The notes below the pieces were generated by a model. That model worked only from the letters and a program-made list of their open reading frames with translations. It did not search any database and had not been told where the DNA came from. Of a DNA stretch of 40,845 nucleotides, positions 33,928 to 40,845 are shown in pieces. The stretch comes from Myroides albus. GTDB lineage: Bacteria; Bacteroidota; Bacteroidia; Flavobacteriales; Flavobacteriaceae. The stretch spans positions 1 through 40,845 of the forward strand of contig NZ_WMJX01000025.1 of NCBI RefSeq assembly GCF_009711045.1. Reading direction: 5' to 3'. The translations under genes were made by a program, and so were the position numbers. Every line of letters starts with the position of its first letter. The stretch's first letter is position 1.

Positions 33928-34235
33928 TTATTTTTCTGTCATTGTGCTGGTTCGTATAAATGGGATATAGCGGTGTTTTTTACTTTTTTTTCGAGGTGGT
34001 CGGCTTGTGGTCGGCTTGTGATAGGCATATGGTCGGCTTAAAAGTACCATTATTAGCCGATCACTACCCGAACATATAGTAAGCATATACATATCAATAC
34101 AATCAAAGTCGTAAGAGTTAGCGTACCATGCTGGCATGGGGTGTGGATGATGGTAGGGCTGTCCCATTAGAAAAACAGATTGCGAGTTAAGTAACTAAAG
34201 TTGCTGTTTTACCTAAAAGTATGACGGAAAAATAG
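33928..34235. mobile_element. Possible MITE-like intergenic element
   Basis: Bases 33928-33942 and 34221-34235 are inverted copies matching at 13 of 15 positions (ATGACAGAAAAATAA against ATGACGGAAAAATAG). Between them are an 11-base tandem array (33996-34039) and a perfect CCATGC-TG-GCATGG hairpin (34126-34139). No credible gene lies inside, and the base composition is richer in G and C than the flanks. These traits suit a small non-autonomous element. Its ends are uncertain, because a 13/15 match in AT-rich DNA is only moderately strong. Confidence 0.35.
33996..34039 (+). repeat. Four 11-bp tandem repeats (GTGGTCGGCTT)
   Basis: The units are GTGGTCGGCTT twice (perfect), GTGATAGGCAT, and ATGGTCGGCTT, with no spacers. 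Downstream AGCCGATC can pair with the last unit. There are no spacers of CRISPR type. The function is unknown. Confidence 0.85.
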
Positions 34236-34274
34236 TTTTATGATAGAAAATAAGGCTGTTTAAATCACTTTTTC

Positions 34275-34282
34275 TATCTTTA
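34275..34282 (+). promoter_or_regulatory. -7 box (TATCTTTA) upstream of the C1 peptidase
   Basis: TATCTTTA is one mismatch from TAnnTTTG and ends 22 bases before the ATG. No -33 element was clear. Confidence 0.4.
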
Positions 34283-34304
34283 CGATTCTAACAAACCTAA
34301 CAAT

Positions 34305-35504
34305 ATGTATAGAAATCAATTAAAAGCATGGGTATTTGCTGCTATTTTATCAGCGGGCTTTTCTGTGCAATCTTTTGCACAAGATAATTTAGTGAATGCG
34401 TTGAAATACAATGCAAGTGAGAAGAGTAAAGAGTTATATCAATTTACACCAGTAGTTGATATAGAGAATACTACAATTAAAAATCAGGGGTCTTCGGGTA
34501 CTTGTTGGAGCTATTCTGCAAATTCATTTCTTGAATCAGAGATGATGCGCATGGGTAAGCGTCCTGTTGAGATATCTCAAATCTTCTCAGCGCGTAATGC
34601 TTATATTGAAAAGGGAAAAATGTATGTGAAAATGCATGGAGCTGTTACACTTGGTGATGGTGGTGCCTTTCACGATGTAATTAATATGTATAGAAAATAT
34701 GGGGCGGTGCCTCAGTCTGTCTATGCAGGATTAAACTATGGTACGACTAAGAATAAGTTTGCTGAAATGGCTGCTATTCAAGAGGGAATCCTCAAAGCTG
34801 TGGTTTCCAATCCCAATGGGAAACTTACTCCGAACTGGGAAAAAGCTTATGCTGCTGCTATAGATGCTTATCTTGGAGAGGTACCTGAAAAGTTTACTTG
34901 GGAAGGTAAAGAATATACTCCTAAAAGTTTTGCAAGTGAAGTAATTGGCCTAAATGCAGATGATTATATTGAAATAGGTTCTGATTTGAACTATCCTTTC
35001 TATGAAAAGTTTATTTTATTAGTTCCAGATAACTGGGCATTTGATCAAGTTTACAATGTGAAGATGAACGAGTTGACGGATATAGTTGATCACGCTGTGA
35101 ACAATGGCTTTACGGTAGCATGGGCTGGTGATGTAAGTGAAAAGTATTTTAGTTGGAAGAATGGCGTGGCTTTTGTACCAGAAAAAGAGTGGGAAGATAT
35201 GGATGAGGAGGAACGCAAGACTTTATTTGATGGACCTAAAGGAGAGCGTAAAGTAACACCAGAAATGCGTCAAGAAGCTTTTGATAATTACTCTACTACA
35301 GATGATCATGGTATGCACATCGTAGGTACTGCCAAAGATCAAAATAATAAGGAATACTACATTATCAAGAACTCATGGGGTATAACAAATGATTATAAAG
35401 GATATATGTACATGTCTAAGGAATATGTAAAGTACAAAACAACGGATATTATGATTCACAAGGATGCACTATCTAAAGACATGAAAAAGAAACTGAAAAT
35501 TTAA
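34305..35504 (+). CDS. C1 (papain) family aminopeptidase, bleomycin hydrolase-like
   Basis: A 399-residue cysteine peptidase with an N-terminal signal peptide (ending SFAQ), so it acts in the periplasm or beyond. The catalytic set is visible: Q61 and C67 in NQGSSGTCWSY, H338 in HGMHIVG, and N356 in IIKNSWG. The spacing and the long insert between Cys and His fit the PepC/bleomycin-hydrolase branch (MEROPS C1B), which trims peptides from the N-terminus. Cytoplasmic relatives elsewhere lack the signal peptide; the exported form is common in Bacteroidota. The MscS gene begins 15 bases downstream. Confidence 0.9.
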   Translation: MYRNQLKAWVFAAILSAGFSVQSFAQDNLVNALKYNASEKSKELYQFTPVVDIENTTIKNQGSSGTCWSYSANSFLESEMMRMGKRPVEISQIFSARNAYIEKGKMYVKMHGAVTLGDGGAFHDVINMYRKYGAVPQSVYAGLNYGTTKNKFAEMAAIQEGILKAVVSNPNGKLTPNWEKAYAAAIDAYLGEVPEKFTWEGKEYTPKSFASEVIGLNADDYIEIGSDLNYPFYEKFILLVPDNWAFDQVYNVKMNELTDIVDHAVNNGFTVAWAGDVSEKYFSWKNGVAFVPEKEWEDMDEEERKTLFDGPKGERKVTPEMRQEAFDNYSTTDDHGMHIVGTAKDQNNKEYYIIKNSWGITNDYKGYMYMSKEYVKYKTTDIMIHKDALSKDMKKKLKI

Positions 35505-35519
35505 AAATTGAAATAAGTT

Positions 35520-36347
35520 ATGGAAAAATTAGCTGCTGGATTAGAGAATATGATCACCAATATTATGGGAAGCCTACCCAAGATTGCAGTAGGTGTCTTA
35601 ATATTAGTGATAGGAGGGTTTATTGTTAAAGCTGTTTTACGAGGATTGCGTCGTCGATTTGAGAAACGTGAAATGGAAAAGTCTTTGATGGGATTCTTAT
35701 TGAGTATGATCAAAGTGATTTTATACATCCTTTTAATACTTACAGCTGCATCTACTATGGGAATTCAGACATCTTCTTTCTTAGCGATGTTTGCCTCTGC
35801 AGGTTTAGCGATTGGTTTAGCACTTCAGGGGAGTTTATCTAACTTTGCTGGAGGGGTGTTGATCTTGTTGTTTAAGCCTTTTAAGGTAGGAGAGTATATT
35901 TCTAATACGGGAGGTGTAGAAGGAACAGTTGATAAAATAGACCTGCTCTATACTACGATAACTGGAGCTACAGGATTAAAAATCTATTGTCCAAACGGAC
36001 CGTTGGCTAACTCGGTGATTACGAATTATAGTGATATTACTTCACGTCGTTATGACTTCGTTGTTGGGATTTCGTATAGTGCTAATATTAAGACAGCACA
36101 GAATGTTATCCAAGAGGCTCTTGCCAAACATGAAGCAGTTAAACAAGATCCGAAACCTATCATATTTGTAAATAGTTTAGCGGATAGTTCTGTTAATTTA
36201 AATGTACGTGTATGGATGGATAAAGCTAATTACTGGGATACTGTTTTTGTAATTCAGCAACTGGTGAAGAATGCTTTAGATGAAGCAAATATAGAGATTC
36301 CATTTCCACAAAGAGATTTGCATATTATCTCAGATAATACAAAGTAG
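35520..36347 (+). CDS. Small-conductance mechanosensitive channel (MscS family)
   Basis: A 275-residue inner membrane channel that opens under membrane tension and releases solutes on osmotic downshock. Three transmembrane helices are at about 18-40, 60-82 and 88-120. The pore-lining third helix has the Gly/Ala pattern (FASAGLAIGLALQGSLSNFAGG) followed by VLILLFKPFKVGEYI, the start of the cytoplasmic beta domain. Length matches E. coli MscS (286). It lies 15 bases after the C1 peptidase and is likely co-transcribed, with a terminator after it. Confidence 0.94.
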   Translation: MEKLAAGLENMITNIMGSLPKIAVGVLILVIGGFIVKAVLRGLRRRFEKREMEKSLMGFLLSMIKVILYILLILTAASTMGIQTSSFLAMFASAGLAIGLALQGSLSNFAGGVLILLFKPFKVGEYISNTGGVEGTVDKIDLLYTTITGATGLKIYCPNGPLANSVITNYSDITSRRYDFVVGISYSANIKTAQNVIQEALAKHEAVKQDPKPIIFVNSLADSSVNLNVRVWMDKANYWDTVFVIQQLVKNALDEANIEIPFPQRDLHIISDNTK

Positions 36348-36369
36348 GATAAATTCATAATAAGTTATA

Positions 36370-36403
36370 GGCCTCGTACATTTATTGTACGGGGCCTTTC
36401 TGT
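36370..36403 (+). terminator. Terminator after the MscS gene
   Basis: GGCCTCGTACA (36370-36380) pairs with TGTACGGGGCC (36386-36396), one T-G wobble, five-base loop, then TTTCTGTTTC. Confidence 0.85.
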
Positions 36404-36467
36404 TTCATATTCAATAGATTGCTAATATTAATAGCAATACAAATAACAGCTTTTGCTATATTATGGG

Positions 36468-36475
36468 TAAATTTG
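36468..36475 (+). promoter_or_regulatory. -7 box (TAAATTTG) upstream of the DJ-1/PfpI gene
   Basis: A perfect TAnnTTTG match ends 16 bases before the ATG. No well-spaced -33 element. Confidence 0.45.
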
Positions 36476-36491
36476 ATAAAAATTAAAGGTT

Positions 36492-37079
36492 ATGAAACAG
36501 ACTGTATATATCTATTTGTTTGAAGGATATTCGGATTGGGAAATATCTTTTCTACTTCCTGAACTCAGAAAATTGAATCAATTCAAGATTGAGTTTGTAT
36601 CTGATTGCAGGCAAAAGGTGGTTTCTATGGGGGGATTGGAAGTTACTCCTACGAAAAGTTTAAGGGACATCGCATGGAATCGCGTTGCTGCTTTTATTAT
36701 TCCTGGTGGTCATTTATGGGAGAGCAATCGCAGGACAAAAACGAAATTGTTTAGTTACTTAAATCAAGTGGTTGAAAGTCAGTGTGTCATCGCTTCAATT
36801 TGCAGTGCGACATTGTTGTTGGCAAGTGTCGGTTTGTTAGACAATAAATTACATACGAGTAATTCGCTTGAGTATTTACAGGAGCAAGCATCGATGTATA
36901 AAGGCGAGCTACTATATATTGATCAACCTGTCGTTTTTGATGATGGCGTGATTACAGCTAACGGTATTTCTCCTATTGAGTTTACAAAGGAAATATTATT
37001 AGTTTTAAATGTCGATAAATATTACGTTGAGCAATGGTATCAATTGTTTAAGCACGGTGTTTGGAGTGAGGCTTCTTGA
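36492..37079 (+). CDS. DJ-1/PfpI family protein
   Basis: A 195-residue protein of the class-I glutamine-amidotransferase-like fold. The nucleophile-elbow cysteine is C104 in ASICSATLLL, and the conserved acid near it is E17 (SDWEIS), the pair that corresponds to E18/C106 in human DJ-1. PGGHLWES is the conserved oxyanion-side loop. Members serve as chaperones, deglycases or hydrolases; the specific role is unknown. It is similar to the YoaZ-like proteins. It stands alone, with a promoter and a shared terminator. Confidence 0.9.
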   Translation: MKQTVYIYLFEGYSDWEISFLLPELRKLNQFKIEFVSDCRQKVVSMGGLEVTPTKSLRDIAWNRVAAFIIPGGHLWESNRRTKTKLFSYLNQVVESQCVIASICSATLLLASVGLLDNKLHTSNSLEYLQEQASMYKGELLYIDQPVVFDDGVITANGISPIEFTKEILLVLNVDKYYVEQWYQLFKHGVWSEAS

Positions 37080-37228
37080 GTAACTCCGTCTGTGTAGTTG
37101 TATTTTGTTATGGTTTGTGCTTTAGATGTGCAGCTACAATTCGCTTGCTATTTGTAATGAATGTGAAATGACTTTATCTATATAGATATATTTGTTGTTG
37201 ATTAATTTCATAGATAGAGTATACATAT

Positions 37229-37260
37229 AACAGAGGGGGGCTTGAAGCCCCCCTCTGTTA
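37229..37260. terminator. Bidirectional terminator between convergent genes
   Basis: A perfect 14-pair stem, AACAGAGGGGGGCT (37229-37242) with AGCCCCCCTCTGTT (37246-37259) and a three-base loop. The T-tract is short, but the very stable stem lies between two convergent genes. Confidence 0.8.
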
Positions 37261-37289
37261 TTTAATAGCTTATTTTGAAAGCTTATTTC

Positions 37290-38282
37290 TTATTCGATAA
37301 TGTAATCTTTGTATTCTTCTGCAATCTTGTCAAATAAAGCTAATAATTCGATTGGATCATCTGTGGTTACTAATTTTAAACGGTGTGGTTTAAAACCGTG
37401 AATACCTTTGAAATAGTTTGTGTAATGACGTCTCATTTCAACAATTCCCAATCTTTCACCTTTCCATTCCATAGACCAAATTAAATGGTTCTTAGCAGCG
37501 TCTAAACGATCTTTTATTGTCGGTGGCGCTAAAATCTCTCCCGTATTGAAAAAGTGTTTAATCTCATCAAATATCCAGGGATATCCTATGGCTGCTCTTC
37601 CTATCATCATTCCATCTAAACCAAAGGTTTCTTTGTATTCTAACGCTTTTTGAGGACTGTCAATATCTCCATTTCCAAAAATTGGAATTTGTATACGAGG
37701 ATTATTTTTGATGCGCTCAATATGCGTCCAGTCTGAATGACCTTTGTACATTTGAGCTCTTGTACGCGCGTGAATAGTCAAAGCTTGTACCCCTACATCT
37801 TGTAGTCGCTCTGCTACTTCGTCAATGTTAATCGAATCTTCGTCCCAGCCCAGTCTTGTCTTAACTGTCACTGGTAAATGTGTACTATTGACTACAGCTT
37901 TGGTTAGTCGAACCATTAGATCAATGTCTTTTAGTACACCAGCTCCAGCTCCTTTTGATACTACCTTTTTTACAGGACATCCAAAGTTGATATCTACTAA
38001 GTCTGGTTGTACGGTCTCTACAATTCTTGCAGATTCAGCCATAGCCTCTTCATCACCACCAAATATTTGGATTCCTACTGGTCTTTCGTAGTCAAAGATA
38101 TCCAGCTTCATTCTACTCTTCATCGCATCTCGAATTAACCCTTCCGAAGATATAAACTCAGAATACATCAAATCAGCCCCATGTGCTTTGCACAGGCGGC
38201 GGAATGGTGGATCACTTACATCTTCCATTGGTGCCAATAAAAGCGGGTGATCAGGGAGTTCTATGTTGCCTATTTTTATCAT
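37290..38282 (-). CDS. dusB: tRNA-dihydrouridine synthase DusB
   Basis: A 330-residue flavoenzyme reducing uridine to dihydrouridine in tRNA, probably at positions 16/17 as in DusB. The FMN-barrel opening is LLLAPMEDVSDPPFRRLC; the catalytic cysteine is C102 in NFGCPVKK; KTRLGW and IHARTR carry the substrate-binding Lys and His. GNGDI and GRAAIG bind the FMN phosphate. I start it at the ATG 38282: the TTG at 38306 lies inside the TACTTTTG promoter box (38304-38311), so the longer form cannot be made from that promoter. Confidence 0.92.
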   Translation of the reverse strand: MIKIGNIELPDHPLLLAPMEDVSDPPFRRLCKAHGADLMYSEFISSEGLIRDAMKSRMKLDIFDYERPVGIQIFGGDEEAMAESARIVETVQPDLVDINFGCPVKKVVSKGAGAGVLKDIDLMVRLTKAVVNSTHLPVTVKTRLGWDEDSINIDEVAERLQDVGVQALTIHARTRAQMYKGHSDWTHIERIKNNPRIQIPIFGNGDIDSPQKALEYKETFGLDGMMIGRAAIGYPWIFDEIKHFFNTGEILAPPTIKDRLDAAKNHLIWSMEWKGERLGIVEMRRHYTNYFKGIHGFKPHRLKLVTTDDPIELLALFDKIAEEYKDYIIE

Positions 38283-38303
38283 ATTCGTTTTCGAAATTTG
38301 ATG

Positions 38304-38311
38304 CAAAAGTA
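38304..38311 (-). promoter_or_regulatory. -7 box (TACTTTTG) of dusB
   Basis: A perfect TAnnTTTG match on the minus strand, 21 bases before the ATG at 38282. It decides the start of dusB. No clear -33 element. Confidence 0.55.
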
Positions 38312-38405
38312 CAATATTTTTAGTTTTTCTACTTTTTTGTGTTCAAATTGTAATTTTAACTTGACTTTCAATGAACTATACAGACTTAAACGATTGCTAT
38401 TTTCG

Positions 38406-38413
38406 TATCTTTA
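38406..38413 (+). promoter_or_regulatory. -7 box (TATCTTTA) upstream of the GAF-domain gene
   Basis: TATCTTTA is one base off TAnnTTTG and ends 27 bases before the ATG. Confidence 0.4.
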
Positions 38414-38440
38414 GAGCCTAATTCTCGATGCCTTTATATT

Positions 38441-40804
38441 ATGAAATTAACATCTTACGATAAGACTCCTTTTCAGATACAGTTCTCTTTTCACAGGTTG
38501 ATTCACGAAGTGAAGGCCTTCGTTAGTGACGACCTGCAAAGTGGTCTGAAAAAAGGGTATTATCAAGATTTACTTCAAAGAATAGATCAAGTACCTACTC
38601 TGGGTATAATAGCTAATGAACAAGTGATTAAGGATAATCAAGAATTGATAAATGAGCTTTTAGAGATTCTTTTTCCGCGCGGATTACAAGACAATGAGAT
38701 TAAGGCTGTTTCCATGCCTTTTCAAAGTTTGATGTTCAATTATACCAAGCGATTCCACAAGATTATTGAAGAAAGTGGAGGCAATTATGATATTGAGATT
38801 AGGAATTTTAGTCCACATCAGTATTATATCGCATGTTGTTGTATCGTGATGAATTATTACTTCAAATGTGATTTTGATATATCATATCCTCTTTTTATTG
38901 ACTTGCCTGACAGCAAGGGTATTATTCATCACTATAGAGTATTGTACAATGCCGATTTCGTGGAAGTATTCCCAACGGAGAAAGCCCTGATGTTATCCAA
39001 AGAAGATATTGAGTTACTACAAGATAATTACGACGACCTCGATTTGTGGATTAAGTATTTTCCTCAAGAGAGTTGGATTATTCGTGGATTCGGTATCATA
39101 AGTTTAGTGGATGTTACTATTGAAAGTGCTATTTCACTGTTAAAGGAGAATTTTCTGAAAGCAGAGCTTCAACGTGAGCCGATTGGCAATACTTTGGGAC
39201 AATTATTTAGTTCGATTTTTAAAGTACCTAATTTGAAGGTTGGTTATACTCCTTTGGAGTTTGACAAGTTGATTCAAGTAGAAACAAGGGATATTATGGC
39301 GCTTAATAGCTACTTGATTAATGAGCAAACTAATGAAATTGTCCTTTCAAAGAATGCTTATACTAAGATTATAGAAAAGTTGGAGTATTTTTCAATCTCT
39401 GATATAGACGAACACCTTGCCAACGAAAGTGAACGCATGATGTATGAACAGTTGAAAGCCCGTGGTGTAAAGAGTTGTTTATTTAGTCCAGTAGTTATTT
39501 CTACGGGCATAGAAGGTATTTTGGAAATCATATCAGAAGATCAGCGTGCGCTTCACAGCGTCAATGCACAAAAGCTCAATGCGCTGATCCCTATTATTGC
39601 TGAGACATTTGAACGAGTAAAGATTGATTTGTTGAATCACGTTGAAGCAATTATACAGAGAGAGTTTACAACGATTCACCCAAGTGTATATTGGAAATTT
39701 TTAGAGGAGGCAAGAAGGAATTATGTAGAAAGTGTCATAGAGAAGGATTACTACATTAATCCCATTTCTTTTTCGGATGTTTATCCTCTGTATGGGGAAA
39801 TTGATATTAAAGGATCGAGTCAGTTGCGCAATGAAGCGATAGTTAAGGATCTTAGGGAACAATTATCTCTGTTGAAAAAGATGTTTAGCAATTCAAAAGG
39901 AGAGGTGTCTTCCTTGATTTTAGAGAAGCATTTTTTAAAACTTACTGCTTTTATCAGACAGTTGGAAACTCACTTTTTTTCTGGTTTGGAGCAGCGAATT
40001 GAAACCTATATAAAAGAGGAGTTACATCCATTTCTCAAAAAAGAAGGCCATTTGTTTGATGAGGATTTGTTGAAAACATATTTTAATCACATCGATTTGC
40101 AGATTAATATATATTATAAGTATCGAAAGATATTTGATCATCAAGTAGGTCGTATGAACAAGTGTTTTTCTGATATTTTAGATGCTCGTCAAAAGGTCGT
40201 TCAGAATGTGTTTCCTCATTATTATGAGCGTTTCAAAACGGATGGGATAGAGCACAATATCTATATTGGGGAATCAATTTGTCCAACGTTAAGCTTTGAT
40301 TTTACTTATTTGCAGAATCTCCGATTATGGCAGTTACAGGTGATGGGAGAACTTATGTGTACGCATTATCGAAATAATATTCAGGAAGTAATTCCGATGG
40401 ATGTAACAGTTTTGATTTTTGTCTACGATACTTCACTTGGGATTCAGTTTAGAATGGATGAAAAGCGCTTTGATATTGATGGATCATACAATACAAGATA
40501 TGAAATTATTAAGAAGCGATTGGATAAAGCTTACATAAAAGAAACAACCGAACGCATTGTACAACCCAAAAAAGTAACTATCGCATTTGCGTCTTCAAAA
40601 GATTTAGAAGAATATAGAAACTACTTGAGTTTTGGTCAGAAGTTAGGCTTGTTTACTTCAGAATTTGAACAATTTGAGATTGAAGATATGCAGGGGGTTT
40701 CAGGAATGATAGGACTGCGTATCGGCGTGAATCTCGATTTTGATACCGAGTCATTAGATTATGTGAATCTGATGCACTTATTTTTGAGAAATCACTATTT
40801 GTAG
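38441..40804 (+). CDS. Large GAF-domain protein of Bacteroidota type
   Basis: A 787-residue soluble protein with no signal peptide or transmembrane helix. The recognisable part is a GAF-like domain at about 230-390 (ESAISLLKENFLKAELQ, then LFSSIFKVP, and CLFSPVVISTGIEGILEIIS near its end), of the small-molecule sensing type. The N-terminal about 200 residues and the C-terminal about 380 are largely helical and charged, with a later predicted alpha/beta section (VTVLIFVYDTSLGIQF). It has no kinase, cyclase or DNA-binding motif that I can see. Proteins of this length and start are annotated in Bacteroidota only as GAF-domain proteins, as far as I recall. It is monocistronic and divergent from dusB. 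The window-end repeat follows seven bases after the stop. Confidence 0.75.
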   Translation: MKLTSYDKTPFQIQFSFHRLIHEVKAFVSDDLQSGLKKGYYQDLLQRIDQVPTLGIIANEQVIKDNQELINELLEILFPRGLQDNEIKAVSMPFQSLMFNYTKRFHKIIEESGGNYDIEIRNFSPHQYYIACCCIVMNYYFKCDFDISYPLFIDLPDSKGIIHHYRVLYNADFVEVFPTEKALMLSKEDIELLQDNYDDLDLWIKYFPQESWIIRGFGIISLVDVTIESAISLLKENFLKAELQREPIGNTLGQLFSSIFKVPNLKVGYTPLEFDKLIQVETRDIMALNSYLINEQTNEIVLSKNAYTKIIEKLEYFSISDIDEHLANESERMMYEQLKARGVKSCLFSPVVISTGIEGILEIISEDQRALHSVNAQKLNALIPIIAETFERVKIDLLNHVEAIIQREFTTIHPSVYWKFLEEARRNYVESVIEKDYYINPISFSDVYPLYGEIDIKGSSQLRNEAIVKDLREQLSLLKKMFSNSKGEVSSLILEKHFLKLTAFIRQLETHFFSGLEQRIETYIKEELHPFLKKEGHLFDEDLLKTYFNHIDLQINIYYKYRKIFDHQVGRMNKCFSDILDARQKVVQNVFPHYYERFKTDGIEHNIYIGESICPTLSFDFTYLQNLRLWQLQVMGELMCTHYRNNIQEVIPMDVTVLIFVYDTSLGIQFRMDEKRFDIDGSYNTRYEIIKKRLDKAYIKETTERIVQPKKVTIAFASSKDLEEYRNYLSFGQKLGLFTSEFEQFEIEDMQGVSGMIGLRIGVNLDFDTESLDYVNLMHLFLRNHYL

Positions 40805-40810
40805 AAAAAC

Positions 40811-40845
40811 AAAGAGGCTGTCTAAAAAGCCTAAAAAACAAAACC
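40811..40845 (+). repeat. 35-bp terminal repeat, right copy (probable IS end)
   Basis: Exact reverse complement of 4-38, starting seven bases after the GAF-protein stop and running to the last base of the window. See the left copy for interpretation. Confidence 0.6.

Noticed and set aside
33996..34039. CRISPR array
   Set aside because: The 11-base units are contiguous, without spacers, and no cas gene is in the window.
33928..34167. A 79-codon minus-strand open frame over the tandem repeat region
   Set aside because: Its content comes from the repeats and hairpin; it has no conserved motif or promoter and sits between genes facing the other way.
37229..37259. RNA gene or riboswitch suggested by a GC-rich hairpin
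   Set aside because: A lone simple stem between convergent genes is adequately explained as a bidirectional terminator.

Overview
The window looks like a chromosomal stretch from a low-GC member of the Flavobacteriaceae (Bacteroidota). Evidence is the TAnnTTTG-type -7 promoter boxes, the lack of clear Shine-Dalgarno sequences, a TonB receptor with an N-terminal carboxypeptidase-like domain, head-GIN (DUF2807) proteins, a DPP5-type peptidase, and a TrmB that starts on GTG with MGSKNKLKRF. A Myroides- or Flavobacterium-like genus fits, but I cannot fix the genus from sequence alone. The two ends (4-38 and 40811-40845) carry the same 35-base sequence in opposite orientation. This suggests a contig that stops in copies of a dispersed repeat, probably an insertion-sequence end.

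Layout. 64-2808: TonB-dependent receptor (minus), divergent from an OmpR-type response regulator and histidine kinase (2986-4783). 4865-6502: trmB, a LysE-family exporter and an alkyltransferase-like protein in one tight operon. 6503-7883: gene-poor and decayed, with an inverted/tandem repeat cluster and a lipocalin-like pseudogene carrying two stop codons. 7884-10569: an NtrY/NtrC-like two-component pair (minus). 10724-25275: a nine-gene plus-strand export operon. 25394-28297: iron-sulfur and electron-transfer genes (Mrp, NifU-like, ferredoxin-NADP reductase, ferredoxin). 28441-30412: DedA protein and a dicarboxylate/amino acid symporter (minus). 30832-37079: DPP5-like peptidase, a lipoprotein, a papain-family aminopeptidase with MscS channel, and a DJ-1/PfpI protein. 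37290-38282: dusB (minus). 38441-40804: a large Bacteroidota GAF-domain protein.

The most unusual region is 7884-25275. A sigma-54-type activator and its kinase are divergent from an operon encoding a membrane-fusion protein, one ATPase, four tandem about 800-residue FtsX/MacB-type permeases, two secreted GIN-domain beta-helix proteins placed between the permease genes, and a TolC-like outer membrane factor. Each permease carries two copies of the RKxLGA coupling motif, so each looks like a fused dimer. One ATPase apparently serves several alternative permeases. The second permease is broken by a single in-frame TAA. Three evenly spaced GAACA/TGTTC half-sites in the divergent promoter region are a good candidate binding site for the activator.

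A second point of interest is a perfect 19-base palindrome directly upstream of the ferredoxin-NADP reductase/ferredoxin pair, which looks like an operator. Most remaining genes are ordinary housekeeping or envelope functions.
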